This document shows, in pieces, positions 50,918 through 60,312 of a DNA stretch of 64,000 nucleotides. The stretch spans positions 1-64,000 of the forward strand of contig CAKTDF010000007.1 in the NCBI GenBank assembly GCA_934541115.1. Reading direction: 5' to 3'. How positions within the stretch are numbered: the first letter of the stretch is position 1; each line of letters begins with the position of its first letter. The DNA is from an uncultured Eubacteriales bacterium. GTDB lineage: Bacteria > Bacillota > Clostridia > Oscillospirales > Acutalibacteraceae. Under the pieces are notes generated by a model that had not been told where the DNA came from, ran no database searches, and was given only the letters and a program-made list of their open reading frames with translations. Position numbers and translations under genes: made by a program.

Positions 50918-51943
50918 TTAATAGAGCATTCCTCTGAACTCTTCAAGATTATCCGGCGTGATTTTGCGTTCGCCTCGCTCAATTTCATGAATCATTGCGG
51001 TGAGTTTTGTGTTGACAGGTGTTTCAACACCGTAGTCCCTGCCAAGCTTTGCTATATAACCGTTAAAAATCTCAATTTCGGTAATTTCGCCCTTTTCAAG
51101 CGACTGGAGGGTTGAGGGCTTGACCGAAGCGTATTTAAGCTTTGAAACGAGCCACACTACATAACGGCAGCAGGCGTTGTACGGTGCATTATCTGCAAGC
51201 ATGAGCATTTTATAGTTAAGCATTTTTCCGTATTTCGGAACGTCAAGACCCATCTTTTTGGCAACATGCATTGCCTCTCGTGCAATGGCAAGATACAGAA
51301 TTCTTGCGCGCTTGTCATCAACCATTTTTCCGAGTGTGAGACCTGTGATTGCTGCCGTGGCGTTGATGCAGGAATTGATGATGAGTTTTGAATACTGCTG
51401 ACGCAGAATATTATCCGAAATCTCCGTCGGAAGAACGGCACAGTACATTTCCTTGAGATAATCAAGGTTGCCCGGGTGATAGCCGTTCTGCATTCCTATG
51501 TACATTTCTCCGAGGGAGGTCATGGTAACGTCATTATCGGTATTTCTTGTTGCGCCAAAACCGATCATTACACCGACAGCCCGCTTTTCGCCGACAATTT
51601 CAGAAAGCTTGTCGGTGAGGATACCGTTCTGCATTCCGACAACAAGAGAGTCCTCTTTGAGATTGCCGAGAATTTTTTCTGCAAGGGCAGAAACCGCCTG
51701 GAACTTCGTTGCAATAATAACGATGTCAAACTTTTCATCCTTAAAATCGTCAAAGGAAGCGTATGTATTCAGTCTGACATGGTACTCACCCTTTGCACCG
51801 TGAAGATAAAAGCCGTTTTCGTCAATGAGCTTTTTAATTTCATCGGTGTAGCAGAGAACAGAAACGTCATATCCCGCATCTTTCATAAGGACGGCAAGCG
51901 TTCCGCCGATAGCGCCGGCGCCGATGAGCAATGTCTTTTTCAT
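50918..51943 (-). CDS. Ketopantoate reductase-family (PanE/ApbA) protein
   Basis: 341 residues, slightly longer than PanE (about 300). The NADP-binding motif is LLIGAGAIGGTLAVLM, followed by VIIATKF and VVGMQNGI; the C-terminal half has the catalytic Lys in QYSKLIINSCINA. It reduces a 2-oxo acid such as 2-dehydropantoate; many family members act on other substrates. No other pantothenate gene is near. It starts 16 bp after the DUF2804 gene, with GGAGG in that gap, so the two form an operon. Confidence 0.87.
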   Translation of the reverse strand: MKKTLLIGAGAIGGTLAVLMKDAGYDVSVLCYTDEIKKLIDENGFYLHGAKGEYHVRLNTYASFDDFKDEKFDIVIIATKFQAVSALAEKILGNLKEDSLVVGMQNGILTDKLSEIVGEKRAVGVMIGFGATRNTDNDVTMTSLGEMYIGMQNGYHPGNLDYLKEMYCAVLPTEISDNILRQQYSKLIINSCINATAAITGLTLGKMVDDKRARILYLAIAREAMHVAKKMGLDVPKYGKMLNYKMLMLADNAPYNACCRYVVWLVSKLKYASVKPSTLQSLEKGEITEIEIFNGYIAKLGRDYGVETPVNTKLTAMIHEIERGERKITPDNLEEFRGMLY

Positions 51944-51959
51944 TATGTTATACCTCCGT

Positions 51960-52991
51960 TTAATATTTCATGCGTACTCTTTCTGCAAAGCACATGAGAT
52001 CTTTGATTTCGAGCACGGTTCCGTCGTCGAGCACAGCCTTTCCGCTGAGTTTTCCGAAAACCTGATGCTGATCCGTTTCAATGACCTTTACGCTGATTTT
52101 TGCGTTGCGGTCGATAACGGGAACAAAGTCCATTTCAAAACGTCCGTCACTCGAGGTAAATGTCCACGGATCGGTATATCCCGAAGCAGGAATATTGAAA
52201 GAAACATCGTCAAGCTTGTGTGCAACACCGTCATAAAAAATAACGTTTTCCGAAGCTGCCGTAGTATCTCCGAATCCGTAGCCGATGTTAAATCCGAAAG
52301 GCTTTCCGTTTACTATGCCATTGCCGCTGCCCCAGTTCCACGTGTTGTCATATGTCCACACTCCGCGACCCCAATCAAGAGTGCCGAAGTCCGTTTCGGG
52401 ATTAAAGTCATAGCGCACACCGTCAAACTCGGCATAGCCGGAGGCTCTCATGCAGTTGATTTTCTGGTTGTAATAAAATGCTTTTTTATTCTCTTTCCAC
52501 GGAGTTGCAATAACAAGGGTGTCCATCGGCGGCTGATCAAGAGTTATGTCAACCTTGAGAGTCTTTCCGTCCTTAAAATTGCGATATTCGCCGACGATGT
52601 GACGCGTTCTGCCGTTTTTGACAAAGTCCATGTCAAGGGTCTTGTCATGGTAATGCAAGTCCCCCTTTTCGGAAGTTCTCGGAAGATTGTACTTGCCCAT
52701 GGGAAAAACGTTGAGGACGGAATTTGTGATTTCCCAAGGATTTTTCTCGTCAAAAACGAGCAATGAAACCGACTGCATTCCTATGTATCCGTCGTCTGAA
52801 AGCGTGAGTGCAACGGCGTGTTTATCGGAAAGGATAAGGTAATAGTCCCATTCCTTGATTCTGAATTTCGGCGCTTTTATATCCTCACGGTTATAAATCT
52901 GAACAAGACTTCTTGACCAGCCGGGTTCAGCCAGAGTTCCGTCTTTGTTCAGAAGATTATGCCTTTCGGTGACTTCATGGTTTCTTGCCAT
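51960..52991 (-). CDS. DUF2804-family protein
   Basis: 343 residues, soluble, beta-rich. NKDGTLAEPGWSRSL near residue 15, then TDFGTLDWGRGVWTYDNTW and NWGSGNG, GFNIGYGFGD near 205-245, are the family core. DUF2804 proteins resemble lipocalin-like hydroxylases of the AttH/CrtC type but have no assigned reaction. ATG 52991 follows GGAGG; a frame to 53018 adds nine residues. It heads a two-gene operon with the PanE-like reductase. Confidence 0.9.
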   Translation of the reverse strand: MARNHEVTERHNLLNKDGTLAEPGWSRSLVQIYNREDIKAPKFRIKEWDYYLILSDKHAVALTLSDDGYIGMQSVSLLVFDEKNPWEITNSVLNVFPMGKYNLPRTSEKGDLHYHDKTLDMDFVKNGRTRHIVGEYRNFKDGKTLKVDITLDQPPMDTLVIATPWKENKKAFYYNQKINCMRASGYAEFDGVRYDFNPETDFGTLDWGRGVWTYDNTWNWGSGNGIVNGKPFGFNIGYGFGDTTAASENVIFYDGVAHKLDDVSFNIPASGYTDPWTFTSSDGRFEMDFVPVIDRNAKISVKVIETDQHQVFGKLSGKAVLDDGTVLEIKDLMCFAERVRMKY

Positions 52992-53057
52992 TATAAATAC
53001 CTCCAATGCTTTCTTCACATATACCGCAGTAAAAGCGGCAAAAATTTACTCCGTATC

Positions 53058-53086
53058 AGTATACATTATCTCAGTAAAATAATAAA
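53058..53086 (-). promoter_or_regulatory. Probable promoter of the DUF2804 operon
   Basis: TTTATT (53081-53086), 17 bp, TATACT (53058-53063) on the minus strand, about 65 bp before ATG 52991. The -35 box is weak. Confidence 0.5.
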
Positions 53087-53356
53087 GTATATTTAATAAA
53101 ATTCAGTGCTTCGCACAAAAAATCCGGTTGTTTTTTGTCAACTTTTTCACTTCAAATATTAAACAAACGTCGAACCCACGCGAGCCTGAGAGATTGATCA
53201 TTCGTATATAAAGCAATACCGCACAATCAAGGCGTGTGAATTGCGCAGTAAGTTTTTTGCACAGCATGACAGAACAGATTCAGAAAGGCGGATACCACAG
53301 CTTATACGGTATCATCTTAAATTTTTCTGACACTTTTGTAATTTGATAAAAACACC

Positions 53357-53385
53357 TTGCGGTTTTGCTTAATATATTGTAAAAT
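53357..53385 (+). promoter_or_regulatory. Probable promoter of the LCP gene
   Basis: TTGCGG (53357-53362), 17 bp, TAAAAT (53380-53385), about 125 bp before ATG 53513. Confidence 0.6.
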
Positions 53386-53512
53386 GACGTGTATAAGTTG
53401 AGGAGATTCGAACTCAATTCGGTTTTAAGCGTGGGGCAGACTCTTCTCACATTTTAATTATGACTGATTTTTTTAGGCAACACTGCCGATATATGCAAGG
53501 AGAAACAAAAGA

Positions 53513-54988
53513 ATGGACGATATTTATTTTACCGATAATCACAAAAACAACCGCGGCGACAAACCGCACTCCGGCTCAAAAGACCGTTTTTCAAATGAAA
53601 CACCTGTTACGCCGCAAAACAGCCGACTGAGAGACGACGACCTTTCAGATGACAAATTTGTGGTTCACATTCCGGAAGAGGCTGACAGTTTTTTCGCTCC
53701 TCAGAGCCGCACGCCCAAGGGAAGACCGGTTGCAAAGCAGAACGTTCAGAGCTACGGTGTTCCCGGATATGAGCCGCAAAACGGCAGCGATGTTTATTCA
53801 TCGGTACCTGTCGGCAGAACCCCCGCCGGAAAAAGAGCGGGCTCCCCTGCCGCCGATTCTGCAAATGCTCAAAGCAGAACGCCTACCGGTCAGAGACTCG
53901 GCGGCGCTCAGAATGAACCGACGGCTCAAAAGAACCGCCCCGTCGCACCTGTTCCGGGTAAAGTTCAAAAAACTAAAAGTCAGCCTGTTTCCGCAGGCTC
54001 GGGGAACGAACCAAAACCTATGCGCCAAAAGCCCCGCAAAAAGAAAGGCAAGGGGCTGAAAATTTTTGTTGCCGTAATTTTGGTCATAGCGATTCTTTTC
54101 GGCGGAGTTTTTGCATACGGCTATTATCTGCTCGGAAAAATCAGTTATGACGCAAAGTCGCTTGACGGAAACGAATATATAAGCGACAGCAAGCTCTCAA
54201 AAAGCAGTGATGTCAAAAATATCCTTTTCATGGGCAGCGACGCGCGTGGAGATGTCAGCGGTCAAAGGTCAGACACAATGATTCTCTGCTCCATCGACCA
54301 AAAGTACAAAAAGCTCAAGCTGACCTCATTTTTGCGCGATTCCTATGTTTTTCTGCCATCGGGAAAATATTACAACAAGCTCAACGCAACATTCAGCTAC
54401 GGCGGTGTTCAGTATACGGTTGACACGCTCGAATACAACTTCAAGGTAAAAATTGACGACTATATCATCGTTGACTTTGAGGCATTTGCAAAGCTCATTG
54501 ACATGATGGGCGGTCTCACCGTTGAGGGCGTTACCGCAAGCGAAGCTAAGTATCTGCGTGAAAAGGTTAAAATTCTCTATGCAAAAGAAGGCACCAACAA
54601 ATTTTCCGGCAAGGCAACACTGTGGTACTGCCGTATACGCTATCTTGACAATGACTTTAAACGCACCGAAAGACAGCGCAAGGTTATTTCAGCAATGATC
54701 TCTCAGCTGACAAAAACGAGTCCCACAAAGCTCTTTCAGATGATGGAAACCATTTTGCCGATGATCCAGACCAACATCTCGCGCAATGAACTGATTTCGC
54801 TCGGAGCAGGCGCGCTGTTTAAGTATCTGCACTATGACATCATTCAGCACCAGATTCCGGCTGACGGAACGTGGAGCAACCTAAAAGTGGCAGGAATCGG
54901 AGATGTTCTTGAAATGGACATTGACAAAAACGCAGAGCTGCTGAAAAAATTCATCTATAAATCGGATAAAGCGGTCAAAGCAAAGTAA
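53513..54988 (+). CDS. LytR-CpsA-Psr (LCP) family cell-wall glycopolymer ligase
   Basis: 491 residues. Residues 1-182 are a cytoplasmic, Pro/Lys-rich tail, residues 183-204 a membrane segment, and the rest an extracellular LCP domain: NILFMGSDARGDVSGQRSDTMI split as NILFMGSDARGD and GQRSDTMIL, LTSFLRDSYV, KLNATFSYGG, and RYLDNDFKRTERQRKV hold the conserved Asp and Arg residues. LCP proteins move lipid-linked polymers such as capsule or teichoic acid onto peptidoglycan. The tail repeats RTPxG at 66-70, 102-106 and 122-126. The start follows AAGGAGAAAC. It could attach the polymer made by the 28-31.6 kb cassette; that is inference. Confidence 0.93.
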   Translation: MDDIYFTDNHKNNRGDKPHSGSKDRFSNETPVTPQNSRLRDDDLSDDKFVVHIPEEADSFFAPQSRTPKGRPVAKQNVQSYGVPGYEPQNGSDVYSSVPVGRTPAGKRAGSPAADSANAQSRTPTGQRLGGAQNEPTAQKNRPVAPVPGKVQKTKSQPVSAGSGNEPKPMRQKPRKKKGKGLKIFVAVILVIAILFGGVFAYGYYLLGKISYDAKSLDGNEYISDSKLSKSSDVKNILFMGSDARGDVSGQRSDTMILCSIDQKYKKLKLTSFLRDSYVFLPSGKYYNKLNATFSYGGVQYTVDTLEYNFKVKIDDYIIVDFEAFAKLIDMMGGLTVEGVTASEAKYLREKVKILYAKEGTNKFSGKATLWYCRIRYLDNDFKRTERQRKVISAMISQLTKTSPTKLFQMMETILPMIQTNISRNELISLGAGALFKYLHYDIIQHQIPADGTWSNLKVAGIGDVLEMDIDKNAELLKKFIYKSDKAVKAK

Positions 54989-55027
54989 ACTATTACCGAA
55001 CAATAACACGGAAGGCGGTGATGAGCT

Positions 55028-56734
55028 CTGAACGAAAAAAACATTGAAACGCTGCGCGATATGCTGTATTCAAACGCAGTGCACTACGGATTGCGCCCGG
55101 CTGTTACGCTTGAAGACGGCACAACCGTCTCGCACAAGGAGCTTCTTCGCCGCGTGAACTATCTCGGCACAGCACTTTGCAGCGAACTTTCTCTCGGCGG
55201 CAAAGTGATTGCCGTCTGCGGAAAAAACTGCCTTGAATGGTGCGTTTCATACCTTGCGGTTTCCTGTGGAGTGGGCACGGTTGTTCCCCTTGACCGGGAA
55301 ATGGACGCAAAACAGCTTTGGAACGCTGTCTCTTTTGTGGGTTGCAAAGCGGTTATTGCGGATGAAAAAGTCTGCTGCAAACTGCTTGAAGCAAAAAAAA
55401 GACTCCCCCACGGTTTCAAACTCATCTGCTTTTCCGGGGAAAAGCCGGACTGCGCATTGAGCTTTTCTCAGCTGCTCGAAAAAGGAAAAGAGCTTTTAAG
55501 CTCGGGCGCCGCCGATTACACCGCGCGCGAACCGGACAAAAAAGCAGCCTCATTTTTCCTTTTTACCTCGGGAACAACAGGCAATGCAAAGGTTGTTATG
55601 CTCTCGCATGAGAACATTGTTTCAGACCTCAAGGGCGTTATGAAAAAAATTGAGCTCACCTGCAACGATTCAACACTGTGTATCCTTCCGCTGCATCACA
55701 CATACCAAGCCATTGTAATGCTTTCAATCCTCTATGTCGGCGGTTCGGCTGCGTTCTGCGAATCATTGAGGAGAATAGGAAAAGATCTTGCGTTTTTCAA
55801 ACCGACGGTCTTTGTTACGGTTCCGCTTATGCTTGAAAAAATGCACAAAAAAATTCTTCGTCGCTTTTCAGAGCAAAGCGGTCTCAAGCGTGTTTTCACC
55901 GTAGGCAGGCTCTCTCAGCTTTTAACAAGGACCCCGGAGATGAAAAAGCGTGTTTACGGCGATATTCACTCGGCGCTCGGCGGCAGAGTGCGCATGATCA
56001 TCTGCGGAGCCGCCGCACTCAACCCCAATGTTGCAGAGGATTTTTATTCTTTCGGTCTGCCTGTCATTATCGGATACGGACTGACGGAATGCTCACCGAT
56101 CGTAATCTGCAACAGTCTTTCCTCTCCCCTGCCGGACAGCATCGGCACGCCGCTTGACAATTGCACCGTTACGGTTGAAAACCCCGACGACAGCGGAGTC
56201 GGCGAGCTCTGCGTTGACGGACCTATGGTTATGCTCGGATATTACAAAAACAAAAAGGCAACGGCATTGGTCAAAAACGGCGGCGTTTTTCACACGGGCG
56301 ACCTCGGCTACTGCGACAAAGACGGAAACTATCACATCACGGGCAGAAGCAAAAACGTCATCGTCACAAAGGGTGGGAAGAATATCTATCCCGAGGAGAT
56401 AGAGTACTATCTCAACAGCGACCCGATCGTTCTTGAATCGCTGATATTCGGGGAGGACTCAAAGGGCGATGAATCGGTAGTCGCCCAGGTTGTGCCGGAC
56501 GAGGACGCCATAAAAGAAAAGCTCCAAAAGGACGAACTGACCCATGACGATATCAGCAACGCCGTTTCCGACGCTGTGAAGATTGTGAACAAAAAGCTGC
56601 CGTCATACAAAAGTATCCGCCGTTTCAGCATAAGACGCAAGGAGTTTGAAAAAACCTCAACGCAAAAAGTTAAAAGAAAAACAGCTGCCGAAAGTCAAGC
56701 GGACGAAGAAGACGATAAAAGCAAAAAAGAATAA
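55028..56734 (+). CDS. AMP-forming long-chain acyl-CoA synthetase
   Basis: 557 residues from ATG 55061, or 568 from CTG 55028. The P-loop is FTSGTTGNAKVVMLSHEN, followed by LPLHHTYQ, IIGYGLTECSP, VFHTGDLGYCD, GRSKNVIVTKGGKNIYPEEIE and a C-terminal catalytic Lys near KTSTQKVKRK. It activates a fatty or other carboxylic acid to acyl-CoA. No ribosome site precedes ATG 55061, whereas AAGGCGGTGATGAG ends just before CTG 55028, so I take CTG as the more likely start. The tail after residue 540 is Lys/Glu-rich. It is 39 bp after the LCP gene and probably co-transcribed. Confidence 0.9.
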   Translation: MNEKNIETLRDMLYSNAVHYGLRPAVTLEDGTTVSHKELLRRVNYLGTALCSELSLGGKVIAVCGKNCLEWCVSYLAVSCGVGTVVPLDREMDAKQLWNAVSFVGCKAVIADEKVCCKLLEAKKRLPHGFKLICFSGEKPDCALSFSQLLEKGKELLSSGAADYTAREPDKKAASFFLFTSGTTGNAKVVMLSHENIVSDLKGVMKKIELTCNDSTLCILPLHHTYQAIVMLSILYVGGSAAFCESLRRIGKDLAFFKPTVFVTVPLMLEKMHKKILRRFSEQSGLKRVFTVGRLSQLLTRTPEMKKRVYGDIHSALGGRVRMIICGAAALNPNVAEDFYSFGLPVIIGYGLTECSPIVICNSLSSPLPDSIGTPLDNCTVTVENPDDSGVGELCVDGPMVMLGYYKNKKATALVKNGGVFHTGDLGYCDKDGNYHITGRSKNVIVTKGGKNIYPEEIEYYLNSDPIVLESLIFGEDSKGDESVVAQVVPDEDAIKEKLQKDELTHDDISNAVSDAVKIVNKKLPSYKSIRRFSIRRKEFEKTSTQKVKRKTAAESQADEEDDKSKKE

Positions 56735-56763
56735 CCGCCGAAACGGAATGTCTTTCGGCGGTT
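56733..56763. terminator. Terminator between the acyl-CoA synthetase and galU genes
   Basis: Perfect stem AACCGCCGAAA/TTTCGGCGGTT with a 9-base loop, followed by ATTATG on the plus strand. It begins at the stop of the acyl-CoA synthetase; the two genes converge here. Confidence 0.75.
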
Positions 56764-56813
56764 ATTATGTTGTTATGCAGACTCTGACCGAATCCAAATA
56801 TCACAATCGATTA

Positions 56814-57695
56814 TCAAAGCTTTTTGGCAAGCTCCTTGATATACTCTTTAAAATCTTCGCCTATTTCATCGTGATTCAGCGCGAACTCGCAGTTAGCCTT
56901 CATAATTCCGAGCTTGTTGCCCATATCATAGCGCGTACCCTCAAAATCAAGAGCGAGCAAACCGAGCTTTTTTGCAAGCAGTACCATTGAGTCGGTAAAG
57001 TAAACCTCGTTTGCTTTCGGATTGACGGGCGTGCTGTCAATAATATCAAAAATATCCGGCGGCATTACAACGCGTCCGAGAATAGAGTAGCATGAAATGA
57101 TCTGATCTTCCGTAGGCTTTTCAATAATGTCAAAGCACTCCATCAGCCTGCCGTCAAGCGGTTTTACGTCAAGTGAGCAATACTTGCTGACATCTTTGCG
57201 CGGAACCTCTTTTACGCCGACAACGCCTTTTCCGTATTTTTCAAAAGCGTCGCAGAGCTGCCCGATAACCGGCTGACCGCCCGGGTTAGTTATAACATCA
57301 TCGCCGTAAAGGATCGCAAACGGTTCGTTGCCGATGAAATGACGGGTTTTTGCAATCGCGTCCGCAAGTCCGTTTGTCTCTTTTTGGCGCAGAAAGTAAA
57401 TGTTTGCCATATGTACCGGTTTGAGGATATCTTCATAAATCCTTTGCTTTGAGGGATTGTTTTTCAAGTTTGCCTCAAGCTCAAAGGAATGGTCAAAGTG
57501 ATCCTCTATCGCGCCTTTTCCGCGATTTGTAATAATGAGTATTTCTTCAATTCCGGCTTCAACCGCCTCTTCAACAATATACTGAATCGCAGGCTTGTCA
57601 ACAATGTTGAGCATTTCTTTAGGAATGGATTTCGACGCCGGGAGAACTCTTGTTCCGAGTCCTGCGGCGGGTATTATCGCTTTTCTTATCTTCAT
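56814..57695 (-). CDS. galU: UTP-glucose-1-phosphate uridylyltransferase
   Basis: 293 residues, normal size. It has PAAGLGTRVLPASKSIPKEM, LIITNRGKGAIEDHFD, ILYGDDVITN and GVVGVKEVP, the conserved blocks of GalU. It makes UDP-glucose for capsule, glycolipid and wall polymers. ATG 57695 follows AGAGGAAAAG, 13 bp after the DUF2628 gene, so the two form an operon. Confidence 0.96.
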   Translation of the reverse strand: MKIRKAIIPAAGLGTRVLPASKSIPKEMLNIVDKPAIQYIVEEAVEAGIEEILIITNRGKGAIEDHFDHSFELEANLKNNPSKQRIYEDILKPVHMANIYFLRQKETNGLADAIAKTRHFIGNEPFAILYGDDVITNPGGQPVIGQLCDAFEKYGKGVVGVKEVPRKDVSKYCSLDVKPLDGRLMECFDIIEKPTEDQIISCYSILGRVVMPPDIFDIIDSTPVNPKANEVYFTDSMVLLAKKLGLLALDFEGTRYDMGNKLGIMKANCEFALNHDEIGEDFKEYIKELAKKL

Positions 57696-57708
57696 CGTTC
57701 TTTTCCTC

Positions 57709-58806
57709 TCACAAGTTAAGCATTTGCGCTATCATAGTCGGCAGCATATATCCGATAAAAATTGCAAGTGACGTAATAAAAACATTGACCGAGCCGAACT
57801 TCAAAAGATACTGGGAAAACATGATCGGCTCTGTTATGGTTTCCGCATAGCCGAGCTTCTCGGTCACATACTTTTTATAAAGCTTATCGCCTATAAGCGC
57901 CGACACAACCGAAATCAGCAGAAGTATTCCCATAAAGACATACATCGGCAATTCGCTTTTTACAAGGCTCTGCATGGCTGACTGCAGCTGCGCCTGGGTC
58001 ATATCGGGATTGTTTTGCAGCATTGACGAAAAACTCTGCATAGCCTCTGCAACCTTTGCGGCAAACGGAGTCATGATGACCGAAATTGCAACACGCAGAG
58101 AAAGAAAAACAAGTCCCGCCTTGTTAAGCTTTCTGTAAAAGAACCAATACGGAGTGAAAAAGAACGCTGCCCAGTTCCACGTTTTTCCGCCTGCTTCAAT
58201 TTTTCTGAACTTATTGACGTATTTGAGTGAATTTGACGAAACAAAAACCAGCACTCGTTTTATCGGCTGAGAGCAAAGCCTTTCCTGCTCCTGCGCCTTG
58301 GTAATTCCCGGAGCGATGATCCTTGCTCTTGAATTTATCATTCTGTCTATATCGGTTTCCGGCATTTCCTCACGGTTTTCATCGCTTTCAAAAGAGCAGT
58401 CCTGTTCGCCCCCGTGTCCGCCTTGTGCCTGTTCTTCCTCTTTAGCTCTTTCCTCGTCTTTTTTTGCAAGCTCCATCTCTTTTTCAAGAATGTTCACGCC
58501 GAAGAAAGTGAACTTTTGTCCGCAGGCTTCGCAATATGGCGCCTGCGGCGGATTCACGTGACCGCAGGTGGGACAGACAAGATTCTCAGAGTTATTTTTG
58601 CTCTCATTCTTTTCCCTTTTCACCGGTGGGTTCGCATTACCTTTCCACATAAAGCCGGCTTCATGCAGCTGAGCGTTGACGCACTCGTTGTTTTTTTCAT
58701 AGCAAGCACGATGTTGAGGAGTTCCGCACTCGGGACAGACGACTATATCGTCGTTCTTAAGGAATTTTTTTCCGCAGCCTGCGCAAACTTCGTTATTGTA
58801 TCTCAT
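57709..58806 (-). CDS. RING-like zinc-finger/DUF2628 membrane protein
   Basis: 365 residues. Residues 8-42 are a prokaryotic RING-type finger (CAGCGKKF, CPECGTPQHRACYEK), and 77-98 a second zinc ribbon (CPTCGHVNPPQAPYCEACG). A charged, coiled-coil-like linker follows. Near 220-260 the DUF2628 motif WNWAAFFFTPYWFFYRK leads into three to four membrane helices. The family is common in Clostridia with unknown function. It leads galU by 13 bp, which suggests an envelope-related role. Confidence 0.87.
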   Translation of the reverse strand: MRYNNEVCAGCGKKFLKNDDIVVCPECGTPQHRACYEKNNECVNAQLHEAGFMWKGNANPPVKREKNESKNNSENLVCPTCGHVNPPQAPYCEACGQKFTFFGVNILEKEMELAKKDEERAKEEEQAQGGHGGEQDCSFESDENREEMPETDIDRMINSRARIIAPGITKAQEQERLCSQPIKRVLVFVSSNSLKYVNKFRKIEAGGKTWNWAAFFFTPYWFFYRKLNKAGLVFLSLRVAISVIMTPFAAKVAEAMQSFSSMLQNNPDMTQAQLQSAMQSLVKSELPMYVFMGILLLISVVSALIGDKLYKKYVTEKLGYAETITEPIMFSQYLLKFGSVNVFITSLAIFIGYMLPTMIAQMLNL

Positions 58807-59114
58807 TTTTCACCTATCCTTGAAACTATATAATATTATGCCGAAAATTATGCCGAACAAAACTGTCAATTACTTTAAAATCGGTCAATTTTAATCATTT
58901 TAACCGATTTTGAAAAAAATTCAATTGCTTTGAGCATATTTTCGCAAAAATTTGAAAAAATTCCTCAATTTTTCAAAATGCTGTTGCTCTTTGTGAATAA
59001 TCGTGTATAATATATGGGTTATATTGTGTTTTGAGAGGACATATGTTATGATTTAAACAGACGTACATGCCGTTTTACACAACTTTTTTGTACTACGAAA
59101 GGAATGTATTTTCG
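58807..59114. other. Divergent intergenic region between the DUF2628-galU operon and prfB
   Basis: 308 bp, AT-rich. The prfB promoter is at 58984-59011. For the minus strand, TTGTTC-16-TAATAT near 58835 is a weak candidate only. No gene or RNA motif is visible. Confidence 0.5.
58984..59011 (+). promoter_or_regulatory. Sigma-A promoter of prfB
   Basis: TTGCTC (58984-58989), 16 bp, TATAAT (59006-59011), about 100 bp before ATG 59115. Confidence 0.7.
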
Positions 59115-60239
59115 ATGATTCAATTTGAAGAACTCAGACTCCGACTTCTCGAAAGCGAAAAGCCGCTTTCTGAGCTTGCCGACGCTCTCGGACTCAAAAA
59201 AATGAGCGATGAAATTGCAGAGCTTGAAAAGCAGACCGCCGCCGAGGATTTTTGGGGCGACCTTGCAAATTCGCAAAAAGTTCTCCAACGCATTGCCGCG
59301 TTGAAAAACAAAATCAAGGCGTATGACGACTTAAAGACTGCCTATGACGATGCAATGATGATGATTGAGCTTTCTGACGAGGAAGGCGATCTCGGTCTTG
59401 TTGACGACTGCCGCGCAAGCGTTGAAGCGGTTGAAAAGGAGCTTGAAAAGCAGATGCTTTCAACCCTCCTTTCCGGCGAATATGACGGAAAAAATGCCAT
59501 TCTCACTTTCCACGCCGGTGCGGGCGGAACAGAAGCCCAGGACTGGTGCCAGATGCTTTTCAGAATGTACGGTCAATGGGCAACAAAGCACGGCTACAAG
59601 TTCACGACCCTTGACTTCCTTGACGGCGATGAGGCAGGCCTCAAATCCGCGGTTGTTCTTGTTGAAGGAGAAAACGCCTACGGATATCTGAAAAGCGAAA
59701 TGGGCGTTCACCGCCTTGTTCGCGTTTCTCCGTTCGACTCCTCCGGAAGACGCCACACCTCCTTTGCTTCTCTTGAAGTTATGCCGGAAATTGATGACAC
59801 CATTGAGGTTGAAATCAACCCAGAGGATATCAAGATGGAGGTTTACCGCGCGTCGGGAGCAGGCGGACAGAAAGTCAACAAAACCTCCTCAGCCGTCCGT
59901 CTTATCCATATTCCGACAGGAATCGTTGTCAGCTGTCAGGTTGAGCGCAGCCAACACCAGAACCGCGAGGTATGCATGCGTATGCTCAAATCAAAGCTCA
60001 TTGAAATCAAAGAGCGCGAACACCTTGACAAAATTGAAGACATCAAGGGAGACCAAAAAGAGATCGGCTGGGGCAGCCAGATCCGCTCCTATGTTTTCAT
60101 GCCGTATACGCTTGCCAAGGATCACAGAACCGGCTATGAAATGGGCAACATCAATGCCGTTATGGACGGCGATATAGACGGTTTTATCAATGCTTATCTC
60201 AAAAAGCAGTCGCTTGACGCGCTTTCGGCTGCGGAATAA
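59115..60239 (+). CDS. prfB: Peptide chain release factor 2, without programmed frameshift
   Basis: 374 residues, full length. The UGA-recognising SPF motif is in RVSPFDSSG and the catalytic GGQ is in SGAGGQKVNKTSS. RF2 releases the chain at UGA and UAA. In most bacteria prfB has an in-frame UGA near codon 25 requiring a +1 shift; here the N-terminus (MIQFEELRLRLLESEKPLSE) reads through in one frame with no CUUUGA site. ATG 59115 is chosen because the preceding 16 codons look non-coding; GAAAGGA lies 11 bp before it. Confidence 0.97.
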   Translation: MIQFEELRLRLLESEKPLSELADALGLKKMSDEIAELEKQTAAEDFWGDLANSQKVLQRIAALKNKIKAYDDLKTAYDDAMMMIELSDEEGDLGLVDDCRASVEAVEKELEKQMLSTLLSGEYDGKNAILTFHAGAGGTEAQDWCQMLFRMYGQWATKHGYKFTTLDFLDGDEAGLKSAVVLVEGENAYGYLKSEMGVHRLVRVSPFDSSGRRHTSFASLEVMPEIDDTIEVEINPEDIKMEVYRASGAGGQKVNKTSSAVRLIHIPTGIVVSCQVERSQHQNREVCMRMLKSKLIEIKEREHLDKIEDIKGDQKEIGWGSQIRSYVFMPYTLAKDHRTGYEMGNINAVMDGDIDGFINAYLKKQSLDALSAAE

Positions 60240-60256
60240 AAATAACGATGTTTTTT

Positions 60257-60287
60257 AAGAGCTGTGCAAAAAGTACGGCTCTTTTTT
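60257..60287 (+). terminator. Terminator of prfB
   Basis: Stem AAGAGC.GT/AC.GCTCTT with a 9-base loop, followed by TTTTTGTTT, 18 bp after the prfB stop. Confidence 0.85.
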
Positions 60288-60312
60288 GTTTATGTAATTC
60301 GTGTTGCGGCTC

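Larger units (their letters stand above)
52992..53512. other. Divergent intergenic region between DUF2804 and LCP genes
   Basis: 521 bp without a credible gene. It has a minus promoter at 53058-53086, a plus promoter at 53357-53385 and a small hairpin GATACC/GGTATC at 53291-53313. The region 53100-53290 shows nothing that I recognise. Confidence 0.6.

Noticed and set aside
50918..51943. Assignment as panE with a role in pantothenate synthesis
   Set aside because: No panB, panC or panD nearby and the protein is longer than PanE; the family acts on several 2-oxo acids.
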